64,000 nt of DNA from Burhinus oedicnemus (GCA_008921705.1 VFFE01009068.1:1704084-1768083), one strand, 5' to 3'. Positions 1 to 12,323 are shown, counted from the first letter of the stretch. Made by a program: numbers and translations. The notes: generated by a model from the sequence alone, not told the origin.

Positions 1-112
1 CTTAGAGATTTTGAAAAAGCCTTTCCCTATGCTGTCTACTCTTCTCAATAAAATTGTGTCCCAGCTTCTTTTACTGAATTATGTATATTTTTAACACTAG
101 GAATGTTAATAA

Positions 113-670
113 TTCCTTGAAATACATGAGACTAAGCTCAATTCCTTGAAACTGAAGGTTGCTGTAATCTTTGTTAACTAGAGTTAAACATAACAGATGA
201 GACTGTTCTTCCTTAAATTATATTACCATGAAAGAGTGACCTGACTTTGTTTCCCAGCTGCTTAACCCTTCCAGTCTTCCTGAGTATGTAAACAACTATA
301 TGTCCAGAATGCTGGAAAAATCATTGACAGAATTTGCAGAACTGCAACATATGTTAACTACCTAGCAAAACGGTAATGCTCCTTTCTTCACCACTGTGAA
401 AGGCAGTCTGTTAACCTTCTGACTGTCCTCCAGTTCGCCAGTCCCCCAGTCTGTTCTCCAGTTCTCAGGAAACTAAACCAAAACTACTTACAAAGCCCAT
501 TTTTCGATCAGATGCCAATGAACATTTCCAGATTCAGCGCCTGTTATCGAACAAAGAGGAAAGAAGGGTTCCCTTAAGGTGCTGAAACCCACTGAAACCC
601 AGGTAATAGCGTTCTGTTTCGAAGATACTAGGTACCTAAAATTAAAATTATGTTATGGATGTTCCTTGAA
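113..670. promoter_or_regulatory. Three identical STAT/GAS-type palindromes
   Basis: The 9-mer TTCCTTGAA occurs at 113-121, 142-150 and 662-670. It fits the TTC-N3-GAA half-site arrangement that STAT dimers bind. A related AATTCCTTG lies at about 677 and again near 701. The match to the family consensus is exact, but a 9-mer of this kind is common by chance, so function is only inferred from the repetition. Confidence 0.25.
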
Positions 671-1824
671 TTTCAGAATTCCTTGATCCCTATTCCAGTT
701 AATTCCTTGGCTTTGTACTACAAAAGTAAACAGAAAACACAGATAAGTTTCAAACATGGAAAGATTCCAGTTGAGGTTAAACTGTAAGAAACACACTCAA
801 CATCCTCACTGAAAATCCGTTAGGCTATGGTTTAGAAGAATAGTGATTATCCTATTTTCAGGAATGCACACAGGCTGAGATTTTTCAGGTCATTGAGATC
901 TTTGTTTAGAAGAAATAGAAAAGAGGATTAAGATAGTTTTAGACATGAGAGTACTATAACCCAGGAAGCAGCTGAAACCCTTACGAGGACGCTACTTTCT
1001 GCATTAGAGGTTTATTGTTGATATTCGACCTAATGCCAAATCCCATGCACTCAACTATCCAGTTGTCACACATGACTGGTTTTGCTCTTGTCAGATTAGA
1101 TAGTTTTTTTTTAAATGCTTTTATGAGCCCGGTATGAGGCAATGCAACTACAGTTTTGCAGTTCTTAGAACAGTGTAATGATCACACTTTTAAAAAATCA
1201 CCTTCCTAGAGGTTTATAAGATGTATAGTATCAGATACACTTGCAAGCCTGTCTCTCAGGTGCTCCTGTAATTTATGAGAGTGAAAAGAGGCAAGAGCTT
1301 GTTAGCATTTTCTTGCAAATCGGAAAAGATGACAGAAATTGACACTTGTCTACCCATTTAGGAACTCTCCTAGATGTGACCTTTACTTCTTGTCATGCAC
1401 ACCCCTAACTAGGAACCACAGATCCCAGAGCATCAGCTTGGAATTTTTTAGCAATATTATGTCTTTGGTATAATTATATCTTTATGATACAGAGTATCAC
1501 CTTTCTTTTTACTTCACTCTGTAATCAACAATGTTTTTGTTGCAGTTTATCTTCCCTTAAAGTATGTGATGTCCTTCAGGGCAAAGCAATGAAGGTATAA
1601 CAATGACCGCTGGAGAAATGAAGTGCATTTCAGCGTGCCTTCATTTTATATTGCAAATTGCTGTGTTTCTACAGCTCTTATAGCTTGTTTTCTGTGCATC
1701 CTGTTTATACTCACCTGCTATGCAACTAAGGATCTGTTGAGATTCACACCTGCAGTGTCTGTGAGTTTAGACAACTGCTTTGTAGACTTTGCTGTCATGT
1801 GCTACAGCAAATGCCCATGCAGTC

Positions 1825-1869
1825 AAAGGAAGGGGGAAAGGGGAAGGGAGAAGAAGAAAAGAGGGAAAG
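1825..1869 (+). repeat. 45-bp pure polypurine tract
   Basis: Every base from 1825 to 1869 is A or G, with G runs of 5, 4 and 3 near its start. After two interrupting T residues the purine-rich character continues to about 1890. Such tracts can form triplex (H-DNA) structures. Only three close G runs are present, so a canonical four-run quadruplex is not met. Confidence 0.6.
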
Positions 1870-2353
1870 TGAATGGGGAGAAGGGAACAAATCTGCACTG
1901 GAATTACCCATGTTGTACCTAGAGTATCATGCATGTGCCATCCAGCCAACAAGCTGAAAAAATGAGCTCTCAATAAATTGCTTCTTTCAGCAGTTTCTGT
2001 GCACTGATTCCATGCAGAAATTTCTCAATAGGCATACTCCTGTTTTATTAGAAAAAACACTAAATTTGTATAACAACAACTAGTACTACTACTTAATCTC
2101 ATGAGGCAAATTTTGCCCTGGAGACAAAAATCTGTGAGGTTCCTAGGAATAACCATATCCGTATATTACACATCCATAATAAATCTCATCAGCAATTTCT
2201 TCCAGAAATGAGTTTTTGCATGCACATTGATAAGTGTTTCTTTGCCATAGCTTGCATTCCAGATCCTGCTGTACATTATGATTTTTCATTTGTAAAATAC
2301 AAAAATCAAAACTAAACTGAATCAGCCAGCAGTAGGCAAATTTGCTCAATTTC

Positions 2354-2421
2354 TCAAAAAAAAAAAAAAACCAACCAAAAAAACCCCCCAAAACCTCAAA
2401 ACCACCCCACCCCCACCCCCA
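2354..2421 (+). repeat. A/C-rich low-complexity tract
   Basis: Begins with a long A run, passes through AACC and AAAACC words, and ends in C4-5 runs separated by single A residues. It is the first of many tracts of this style in the window. It may be a decayed poly(A) end of a retroelement, but no element body is recognisable beside it. Confidence 0.7.
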
Positions 2422-4007
2422 TTATTACAGCTTCCAGATTTTTTGGAAGTCCACCATCCCACAACCAGCAGCAACCAGCACACGTGCCTTCTAATCTCAG
2501 CGTGGGGAAGTAACACCATGACTACATAAACCTACCCAAGCACACTGCACTGTTTTGTAAGTGTAGGCCTTATATGTGTCTCCAAACACTATTCCATCAA
2601 CTCTTCAGATCCTAGATGAGGAGCAGATAATGTATATGAAGCTACAGCTTTATACCTTTTGCTTGTTGTACACATGATGTTCCCATTCCAAACAAGAATG
2701 TACTTGCTTCCCAAAAATACCCGGATCAGTATTAACATGGAGTATAAAATCTGGCAAAAAAATATGAAATTTACTTTTGGAGTTGATGAGAATGACCACA
2801 ATTTATCTTCAGCATGAAATGCAATATTTAGTTTTTCATAGTAAAAAGAAATCAGCTGAAAAAAGACATAGGGGAGAAGAGAATTCTCCTTGCAGGCAGT
2901 TCAGAGTAGAACCATCTACCAGTCTCTTACTGAGACAGAAGAAATACAATCCACCTTTCAGACCCTGCTTGAATTTTATGTCAAGTACTAAATTCACACC
3001 TGATATACACTTGAATAGAAGGGGACAAGAATAACAATGTTTTGTCTTTTTTAAGTTTTTAAGTTTTGTTTCCGCTCCTGTCCATAAAATAGGACCAGTT
3101 AAAAATACTGTGGCATTACCTGAAGCAGCGTATGCTAACATAAATTGCCAAGGGGAAATCACCTTTATTTCTGCTCAAAATCTCAAGTGTTCCTAGACTT
3201 TAGGTTTTAAATGTGCTGTCAAACTGGAGGTTGGCTGAATGCCTATCCCTTGCATTCTCCTCCACTGCATTGTAATGATATCAAGCTTGTATTTACCACA
3301 GTCCACCAGCATTGGTTCTTAAAGATTTCTTTCCTAAGAAGAGTCCTTTTCTGTTATCATGAAAATTTTTACAGACTTAACATGTTCAAACTAAAAATTT
3401 TTCTGGGTTCAATTCCAACAACATTGTACATGTTTTTTGTCTTATAATACTGGATTTACTATGGAGAGGTGTGCTGCCTTTTTGTAATTTCCACCCTTCT
3501 AAATAGTGAAACTTTATTAAGGATTCTTTCCTAACTGTCAGCATCAATTATGCTTAAACAACGACAGGTTAAAACTGGACTGCATTGCAACATTTTGCAT
3601 AACTTCATAACGTGCCTTCTATTGTTCCTAAATACTCACATGAAAAGTCTGAATACTTCTAGAAATTTAAGCTCCATTATCTTATCTTGTCTTCTGCAGA
3701 CCTATTTTTTAGTGGTAAGAATCAGGCTTTGACCTAGACAGTGGTGTCACTGACTTTAAAACATGGTTTGGGGGAAAAAATAATAAAATTCTAGTCTATT
3801 TTAATTTCCTCCTCTTCCAATAAGTAAAAACAGACAAAAGAAAAAAAAAAGTACTATTCAAAAATAACTATTTAATTTTATAATTGATATTTTGCTTATG
3901 ATGGTTGTATCTCAGCCTGAACATTTCTTATCATTCATATAAGCTGAATGATCTTAAGCTTTGCGTAAGTCCATTCAATGAGTTGACTTTTCCCTTCCAT
4001 GCAAAAA

Positions 4008-4832
4008 ACTTTTGAATACCTCCAGGGATGATGACTCAACCACTTCCCTGGGCAGCCTGTTCCAGTGCTTGACAACCCTTTCAGTGAGGAAATTTTTCCT
4101 AATATCCAATCTAAACCTCCCCTATTGCAACTTGAGGACATTTCTTCTCATCCATTTGCTTGTTACTTGGGAGAAGAGACCAACACCCACCTCACTACAA
4201 CCTCCTTTCAGGGAGTTGTAGAGAGCGACAAGGTCTCCCCTCAGCCTCCTTTTATCCAGGCTAAACAATCCCAGTTCCCTCATCCTCTCCTCATAAGACT
4301 CGTGCTCTCGACCCCTCACCAGCTTCCTTGCCCTTCTCTGGACATGGTCCAGCACCCCAATGTCTTTTGTGTAGTGAGAGGCCCAAACTGAATACAGTAG
4401 TTGAGCTGCGGCCTCACCAGTACCGAGTACAGGGGGACAATCACTTCCCTAGTTCTGCTGGCCATACCATTTCTGATCTAAGCCAGGATACTATTGACCT
4501 TGGCCACCTGGGCACACTGCTGGCTCCTATTCAGCTGGCTGTCAACCAACACCCCCAGGTCCTTTTCCTCTGGGCAGCTTTCCAGCCACTCTTCCCCAAG
4601 TCTGCAGCATTGCATGGGGTTGTTGTGACCCGAGTGCAGGACCTGGCACTTGGCCTTGTTGAACCTCATACAATTGGCCTTGGCCCATCGACCCAGCCTG
4701 TCCAGATCCTTCTGTACTGCCTTCCTGCGCTCAAGGAGATCAACACTCCCGCACAACTTAGCGCACAACATCTGCAAACTTACTGAGGGTGCACTTGTTC
4801 CCCCTGTCCAGATCATTGGTAAAGATTTGTTA
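4008..4832 (-). mobile_element. CR1 LINE fragment, C-terminal RT part and 3' region
   Basis: CR1 is the main non-LTR retrotransposon of birds; its second open frame codes for an endonuclease and reverse transcriptase. Read on the minus strand, this copy starts at the active-site box of the reverse transcriptase, continues through the C-terminal region (motifs such as [10 protein letters not shown]) and runs toward the 3' end. The very 3' end, including the terminal octamer repeats, is missing. The second aspartate of the FADD box is Val (codon 4767-4769), and a frame change follows directly. Broken minus-strand frames occur at 4478-4849 and 4122-4355. It is 5' truncated, as CR1 copies usually are. 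The plus-strand frame at 4328-4786 is a shadow. Confidence 0.95.
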
Positions 4833-5345
4833 ATTGTAATAATTAACAAGCTGTGATCCTCCAGCTCACAGCACAGACTGCAGCTGGGTCTCCAGAGAAG
4901 TTAATGAATAAGGAGAAAAAAAAAACAGATGACTATCAGACTGACCTCACAGTACTGAGAATTATGCTGGTTCAGAAGTCACCATTTAGTGCTGGAGCAA
5001 CAACTATATGGCAACAATGAATTTTAAGCATTAATACTTTTATCTATCACCAAGCACCAACATCTTTCAAAGTTGTGACATGAAATCAGCAGGCACTATC
5101 TCAAGTCTAGTTCATTACTACTTTAGATTTCCCTCCTCATTCTTCAAAAGTAGCTAAAATAGAGAGTTTGTCATAGTATTGCAGACAGCTTCATTGCTCT
5201 TATCACAATAGTATCTTATAATTCATCTGCTTTAATTCTCTTTGTTTAGTCGGGGTGCTGGTGAAGAAATCTCATTTTGTTATTTATTACATTAGTTGTG
5301 CCTTCATGCCCTCCCAGGACAACTGCTCCTAGGTTAGAGGGAAAG

Positions 5346-5605
5346 CCACGGTCACTCCGAGCATTTTTTTTTTGACCAACACAGTGACCCTGGCCGGAAG
5401 AGAGTTGTGCACCGAGGAGCTGGTGATCCACATAACACTTCAATTAAGTCGGCCCAAGCTTGTGCTGTGCTGCACACACAGCCTGGGGTTGAGGTCAGTG
5501 CTCGACCGGAGGATAAACTCAGCCTTTCATGGTAACAGAGGAGCCTGTAGGCAGCTCTCACTCGGTACCGGAGATTACACGACCTGTGCATCCTTTACGT
5601 AAAAC
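5346..5605. promoter_or_regulatory. Small CpG-dense patch, origin unknown
   Basis: About eleven CpG dinucleotides lie within 260 bp, while neighbouring kilobases have very few. GC content is visibly higher. Open frames run on both strands through it (plus 5372-5602, minus 5352-5591), which is expected when stop codons become rare at higher GC. It could be a small regulatory island, a young repeat whose CpGs have not yet decayed, or an exon. I see no known repeat or protein motif. Confidence 0.3.
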
Positions 5606-5986
5606 TGCAGCAAGAAGTTATCGTGTGAATGTCCTTTTCCATTTGACAATAGAAATTATGAAAAGTGTTATTTTTTTCTAAGAATATGCTGTAAGAGTTT
5701 GAGCAACTAAAATAGTAATTCTTCCACAGACATGGCATACTGCACCCTGACAGGAAACCTGTTCAATGCTGCACAGCTTGGGGTTCCCAGCATCTGAAGG
5801 AACGTAAGATTATCAATAGTATCCTCTCTTTATAGTGTTATCTCTAATAAATGGCATTTTAAACAATACTTTACAGAATCTGAGTGCATTTCTCACTTGG
5901 ATGATAATGAACACTCCCCTCCCGGTGCAAAACAACGAGGTAACACATTTATTCACAGAGGCTGTTACAACCATAGTACATAGGCA

Positions 5987-6027
5987 GCACCAGCAGGATA
6001 CAGAGGAATATGCACCAGCAGGATACA
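5987..6027 (+). repeat. Perfect 16-bp direct repeat
   Basis: The 16-mer GCACCAGCAGGATACA occurs at 5987-6002 and again at 6012-6027, a 25-bp offset. This is best explained by a local tandem duplication of about 25 bp. Confidence 0.8.
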
Positions 6028-7689
6028 AAGGTCCATTAATTACAGAATCATATGACCATGTGCAAATGGTATCAGATGGTGGTATGAAGGAGGGAAAAGA
6101 AGGGCTCACAGTCCTTTTTATTCCTTCCCATCTACTTTTTGCAAGAAAACCGTGTGTATAATAGTTTCATATATGGGCCAGTTTCTTTGTATTTTTGGAG
6201 GCATCTGCAACAAACTGGCACATGGGAAAAGTAGGTAATTTTCAAGTCTGACTCATAAATGATCTACTCATATCAACAGTATGATGTGGCATAAAAACAA
6301 AAGGAAGAAGTCATATGTTACTGTCAAATCATTGATCACTGCAAATGGGATGGTGAAGCCAGATCTGATAGCAGTTTCAGCCTCTTTAATAAAAACAGCA
6401 ACAGGAAAAAACCAAACTAAACCAAAACAAAACTTTGAAATAAAAGGTTGATCTTGTCAGCAAAATTCCCATTACTGTTTATATCACACAAACTCCCTTT
6501 TTCCTCCTGGGAACATGATATCCAATTTCCTCTCATCTAACTCTTCTCATTACCATTTCTTAAGCAGAAAGCTCAATCTTAAGTGCCTCTCCCAGGGACT
6601 AGGACCAACGCTGCTCTTTCTCAGCAACATGGTGCAACATCATGCTGCTGCAGTCAGCCCCTGAGAGCAGACCTCGTTGCCCCCAGGATGTCACCGTGTA
6701 AACCTAGTTGCTCAGAATTGACTTTTCGTGAGTAACACCCATGACCTCTGACGCAATATTATTCATAAGTCTCAAATACTACAGTTCATATACCAAATGC
6801 AAAGTTAGGACTAAAATACAAAAGAAAAAACAAAAACTGAACATGAACATCTACTAAGAAAGTGTTATCAACAATCCTCCATCGTGTATTTTCAACATCA
6901 GTGTTCCCAGGGATTTACTAGCTATTACACTGCCTAGTAAACCCACAGATACATGCAGGGAAACTTCTAAAGGAATTTCATTGGAAAGAATCAGCAGAGA
7001 GTTAAATCTAAGCCTGTCAGATAGAACAAAAGGTATTGTATATGTAAAACTGATTAAAAGATTCATTAAGAATCATCACACTGATGTTCAGAATTTGCAT
7101 TTATCTAAAAGTAATAAAAATATTCATGTTTTGTACTTAGAAATATAAAACATTATAAATTATAAATGTCTTTTCTCTGGCGTTTGGTAAAGCTGGCAAA
7201 ATTTTGTCATCAGTTTTGGTCAACTACATACATATCTTTTTTCTTTTACAAAACCCAGCAAACATTTGCAAGTAAGGTATTTACAAGCACAAAATCCTCA
7301 AGGAAATTATTATTTGTATTCAAGAATATAAATATCTGAACAGAAATTAATTCTTCCAAATATGTTTAAATGCAAGATGAATGCAAATACTTGTACCAAA
7401 GCCTATTTAGCAGGCCACACACTTCCACCTCACAAGCACAATGATATTCATGGATCCATTGAATATTAGCAGGAGCTAAGTTCATCAGACATCCCTGCCT
7501 GGATGCTACATGCCTTAGCCAGTCACCAGCTTAGGTGTCCAGTCTTTGATGCTGCTGCCCTCCCCTCCTCCTACTTGCCAGCTAGCCTACCTTCAAGTTT
7601 GCTAGTGAATCACATCTCTGCCAGACACAGAACAGAGAATAAAGTCACACAGAAACTAGGTAGGAAAGACTTAGTAAGAAGGCAGAACA

Positions 7690-8000
7690 GACTACCGTAA
7701 TCAGGCTCAGGGCTGGGCCCCACAAATGTACTGAGCGGTTGCTTACACACAGCTGGCTGGCACTTTTTATCTCACCTCCTCTCTGCTTTCCCATGTTTGC
7801 TCCTCTCTGATCTGCCTCGGTCCCTATCTTTACCTGCCTTTGGCCCTTCTCCTAAGTATCCCATAATGTTTTACACATTCATACAATCCCCTCAGAATAT
7901 CCCTTGATGTTTTCTATAATCCCATAAACCGCTTCAAAAATCCTGGAAAAAAATTTGTTATTTTCCATGAGACCCAATAATAATCTTGTTCCCCCTCCTT
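7690..8000 (-). mobile_element. Possible LTR-like block, minus strand
   Basis: Read on the minus strand, a purine-rich stretch leads into a TATA-type box (ATAAAAAG, plus coordinates 7759-7773) and then a GGGCCCAGCCCTGAG-like stretch, an arrangement like U3-R of a retroviral LTR. I cannot identify terminal TG/CA ends, a target duplication or a family. It may be unrelated unique sequence. Confidence 0.25.
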
Positions 8001-8614
8001 AACTATAATGTTCTGGTTGAACTTCTTCAACACTCAAAGTGTTTCCTTCAGTGGCCCATTGATAAGTGACCAGAGAGATATAATCTTTGTTATTTTCTCT
8101 GTTGTCTCCTCTTTCCTTGCGGTTTATGTATCCGGGTGTCTAACTTCTTACTTATCCTGTCTCTTGCCTTTGCCTCTTACGCTGATAAGCCATCAACCAC
8201 GTATTCTGACAAACCCCATAGCCTTATGTTAGCTTTAACAGACTAAGTCAGTCAGCTTCAACTCTAAGATTAAAGGTGTATTACCAAGTTTCTCTGGAGG
8301 AAGAAAAAAAAGAAAAAGTATTGACATGCATCAATAAAGTGCAAATCTGTAAGAATCAATTAAGTTTCAGTTACATCAGTACAATATGGTACTTCTGCTT
8401 GACGCAAGCATGCAAATGAAAGCTGAAGTCTATTGCTGAACCAAACTTTGCTGACATGACAAGTTACTGTCAGTGCCAGGACAGGTGTAATTAAAGACAA
8501 AAAAGTTAGATCTGATTGTTAATTCTTGTATACAACTGTGTAAGAAGGCAGTGTTCTCCTGCTCTTAGCTTAGGTTCTCAAGTAAATGAAATATATAGGA
8601 TTGTGTTAGTAGTG

Positions 8615-9147
8615 TGTTGTGGTTAGAGAAACCCACAACAATTTATTGTCATTTAGACAATTATTCTATTACCTGATGCCCCTCCCTACCCAGGAAGGGG
8701 AAATTGGGAAGAAAACAAAGAAACTCGGGGGCTGAAATATGAATAGATTTAATAGAATAAGACTAAATAATTAACAATAATAACACTAAAGAACCAATAT
8801 TGATCCCAATACCAATATAAAATATACAAGGATTATACTCAGCCAATTCTATCAGTCGGAAGCTGTGCACTCCCAGCAGTGGACAGCAAGTGTCGGACAC
8901 TGCCAGCGCTATGGCTTCGGGAGGAAGGGAAAGGCCTCAGGGTCCAGCACCAGGGCAAGAAGTTCTCTGGATCACTGCAATCAAGGGAGAGCCCCAACTC
9001 CTCAGCAAACTTTCTAATTTATATTGAATGTGACGTTCATTGTATGAAATAATCCTGTTGGCCAGCTTGGGTCAAGTGCCCGGGTCTTGCTCCTCCTCAG
9101 CCCTGCACCTGGCGAGCTCGAAAACACTGAGACCTTGAAACCCACAC
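8615..9147 (-). mobile_element. Solo-type ERV LTR, minus strand
   Basis: On the minus strand the segment starts TGTGTGGG and ends in ACCACAACA, giving TG...CA ends. It carries a TATA-like box (plus 9013-9025) and an ATTAAA polyadenylation signal (plus 8748-8753) inside a region of short AT/AAT-rich words. A segment near 9031-9070, around GTGACGTTCATTG and GGCCAGCTTGGGTCA, matches a block I know from avian ERV LTRs. No gag, pol or env sequence flanks it, so it is a solo LTR or an isolated remnant. I could not see a clear target-site duplication, and edges may be off by several bases. Confidence 0.75.
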
Positions 9148-11970
9148 ACCATAGCTGGCTATAAAGTAAATATTTTCACAAATTCAGACACTAGAGTATT
9201 CTAAAAGTACAGTTTTCCCAAGCATTAAAATTAGTGGTGGTTAGGTAATTTTAATCCCACAATTTATCTGAAAAAAACACCTGGTAGTCATGTTTTGGAG
9301 AGAGGTACAAATCAACGTCCTTACTGAGGAAGGGTGGGAAAAACACAACTGTTTTATGCTTTTAGTAGCATCTGGCTAATAAGTCAGGCTACAGCTAGCA
9401 GTCAGCCTGTCTTAAAGCAGAGGCTTAGCTCCAAAAAAAGCCTCAGTTTTGTGTCTTTTCCCCAGTGAGAACATCACAAGACACATGGATGAATTTGGAG
9501 TGTCTGCAGCACAGGATAGAAGTGCCTGTACCAAAGAACCAACCTGTACCAAAAGAAGTTCCATCAGTTTTGCAAATCACATAATTCATCTTCACAATTA
9601 AAAATCGCACTGACATAAAACCAAAGCTATTACTCTAAAAGACAAAAAAAATATAAAACAAAGTACTTTTTGTCCTTTACAAATTTATGTTAAGGGTTTG
9701 TTTGGTTTAGTTTGAGGGGGGTTGTTTGTAAACAGTTAAATCACTGCAGTGTAAGTTATTGAAATGCGTATCAACCACAAATTAATAAAAGACAATGTAA
9801 GCTCAATTTCCATCCATTTCATTATCACTCGGCCTCCAGCATTCTGATACAGAAAAACAGCCCAATAACCCATCCGTATACACGTACACAGGCATTTTTT
9901 CTGTTGTAGCATCATTGCCTCTTTACCTTCCATTACAGAAAGTGTAGAGGATAATAAAATAACCATGACTTCTCACGACTACACATACAGTTGTTTCTCC
10001 CCTGTATTTGTACTGAGATATGGAACAGGTGACACAAAAGTTCACTTATTATGTAGCTGGCACAATAAATAATGCATTATCTGGAATCTGTAAACACTAA
10101 AGGAATCAAGCTTTAATTTTCCTTTTATCACTCAGAAAAAGAAAAAAAAGGGCCCACTGTCATGAAGCATAAAATTCATTGTCTGATACGATCTAAGTTT
10201 AAAAAACTCAACAACACATTTCACAGCTACAGCTCTTGGTTTATTCAGGAAAATCAGGATTGGAATATGTAATATTTGTTTAAGTACATGCCCTGTCTCT
10301 TCTGCTTACAATGATGAAATGAGATCTCTTCAGCAAACTTCCTTTTCCTGTTGAAACTGCCAATCTATAAAGGAATGTAGAGGGTTTGAGCAAAAAGGAT
10401 TAAGTAAGGAAGTTTGTTGTAAAGAAACAAAGCAGCATAATTTCTGTAAGTATACCCAATGGAGACACTCAAGGGTAAAATCTGACCACACACTGAAACT
10501 GTCAGTAAAACAAAGACATTCAAGATAGTACAGTTTATTACATTTCTGCAGTCACATGTCCCAAAGGTGTGAGAAACTAAGTTACATATTTAAAATGTGG
10601 TGGCTTAAGCAGCATTTGAGGAGATACCAACAAAATCATATGTTACAGGAGTCTGAGGTACCTGATAATGCATCTTCCTCTAGCTAATGAGAATTCTTTG
10701 GTAATGCTCCTGTACTTTGGAATTAGGACTTTGAGACATTTGGTTGTGTTACATCAAATACACACATACTAAAAATTAAATCAGTACAGACATAAAAATA
10801 GTCAGTTTTTCAGCAAGTGTTTATTAGCTGATAGATATTAAGTGACTGCAGCTGTTCTTGCACAAAGCCCAACAGATCTAAATGAACTCCAGATCAACTT
10901 GGGAGTTTTCTTCCATAGTGATTTATAGCATACAATTATAACACCACAATTTGTAGTTTTGTGACCTTTCTCTCACCATGCTTACCATTCTCTCAAGAGG
11001 GCTGAGTTCGTCCACACTAAGTCCTACCTGTGAGATTTCCCTTGTTGGCCTTTTCTCGACAAGCCCTTTATAATAACAGTGCCTGCCCATCTTAATGAGC
11101 TTTCTCAACAGGACTTATCACAACAAAAGCAAACAAAACAATCTCCGTCATTCTGATCCTCACACTCTAGCATGGCACTAGGTCCTCTACCTCACATTTT
11201 TGACCAGCTAGATGGAGCCATTCCTGTGGATTCCCTCTCAAATTTCTGCACAAACCTTACTGATCAGCCTCATTTGGCTCTCCACTTGCAGATTTCTTCT
11301 AGGCAAAATCAGGAAATTCCACTACAAAGGGAAAATGTGGGGTTTATGTCCCCAGATGAGCTTCTATTTTCATAATTTTCAAAAAAAACCTAGAAAAATT
11401 GTAAATTGTGCACTGCTTTTCTAGTAGCAATTATTGATATTTCAACGTATGGCTGTATTTCTTCCTAATGTAACTCCAGAACCTGCATTTTGTGAGCTAT
11501 CCTTTGTAGAACTACAGTTCATAAAAATGATACTGAGGAAAAACCTGTTTTCATATAATAGTTCATGTTCTCTCCTTTGCAGAGTAAGTCGGCCAACAAT
11601 TAAAAAATTTTAAATACAGCTACTGAAATGTTTGGGTTTTGTTTTGTTGTTTGGTTGTTTGTTTTTTTTTTCCCCTAAGTGATTTCCTATTTTTTAACAG
11701 TTTCATAACACAAACCAACATCTGTTATTCTTTTTACATATTGTCTATATCCAGAGAAGGATCTTGTTCAGAAGGCTGGGATCACATTATTTCCAGATAC
11801 ATGTAGGTTTAGAATTTAAGATTGATATTTTTTTCCCTATTTAATAACAGCAGTAAATAGCTGACTTCAAAGGATCTAATTACTGTTATAAACCATGTTA
11901 ATCTGTGATTCCTTACAGAGGGCTACTACCATGAAGATTACGTTTGACAGCATTTGTACATTCCATGCCA
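9148..11970. other. Unique AT-rich DNA, no gene seen
   Basis: No coding gene is recognised. G/T-rich tracts of the window-wide type lie at 9694-9729 and 11631-11675. A weak exon-like segment on the minus strand (10986-11113) is listed separately. A strong donor-like GTAAGTAT at about 10446 has no acceptor close upstream. Confidence 0.55.
10986..11113 (-). other. Exon-like open segment (weak)
   Basis: On the minus strand a T-rich run ends in an AAG acceptor (exon would begin at 11113). The frame stays open for the whole 128 bp and meets a good donor, ATG|GTAAGC, with the exon ending at 10986. The frame includes residues GLVEKRPTREISQVGL and ELSPLERM. I recognise no family. The acceptor is weak (AAG rather than CAG/TAG), and a chance arrangement is likely. 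Confidence 0.15.
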
Positions 11971-12323
11971 ACAATCTTCAAACTGTGGTTCAGGGGCTAC
12001 TACAGACCGGTGAAAGATCAGCCCTGCAAAATTTTTTGTACCAGGGACATGGGAAATTATGCACACACAGGTGGGCAACCACAAAGGATAAAACACCACT
12101 GCCACAAATAAATATTCAGGCTTATTTGCTTTAATATCTGGTTAGAAATTAAAAACATACTTTCATGAATCATACAAGAGTTCATTAGGAAATTCTGACA
12201 GTATATAACTAATAACTTTAATTCATTGCTAAGTGAAATGTGGCAATACAGGCTTTAGATAGTATGTGGTCTTTCTCAATAAGTTTTAGAATACCTTTGC
12301 CTACGACAGGTTGAGAAGTACTG
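11971..12323 (+). mobile_element. Probable hAT/Charlie-type non-autonomous relic
   Basis: The left side begins ACAATCTTCAAACTGTGGTTC and the right end, read in reverse, begins ACAGTACTTCTCAACCTG. The two are imperfect inverted repeats, and the right one resembles the CAGTGNTTCTCAACC type of hAT-Charlie ends. The inner sequence after the left end (GTGGTTCAGGGGCTAC, GACCGGTGAAAG) also resembles such elements. No transposase frame is present, and no 8-bp target duplication is clear. An open frame from an acceptor-like site at 11918 to a donor-like CAG|GTGGGC at 12070 overlaps it and is probably fortuitous. Confidence 0.4.

Larger units (their letters stand above)
1..4007. other. Unique AT-rich DNA, no gene seen
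   Basis: No frame here resembles a protein that I recognise. The stretch holds three copies of a STAT-type palindrome (113-670), a pure-purine run (1825-1869) and an A/C-rich tract (2354-2421), listed separately. Short open frames of 60-108 codons occur on both strands but have no splice context, conserved motif or repeat homology, so I treat them as chance. Confidence 0.6.
4833..7689. other. Unique DNA between CR1 and LTR-like block
   Basis: No gene recognised. Apart from the CpG-dense patch at 5346-5605 and the 16-bp duplication at 5987-6027, the stretch is ordinary AT-rich sequence. The 108-codon plus-strand frame at 5835-6161 spans the duplication but has no recognisable domain or splice context. 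Confidence 0.55.

Noticed and set aside
4328..4786. 152-codon plus-strand open frame
   Set aside because: It is the strand opposite the CR1 coding remnant at 4008-4832; the real frame is on the minus strand.
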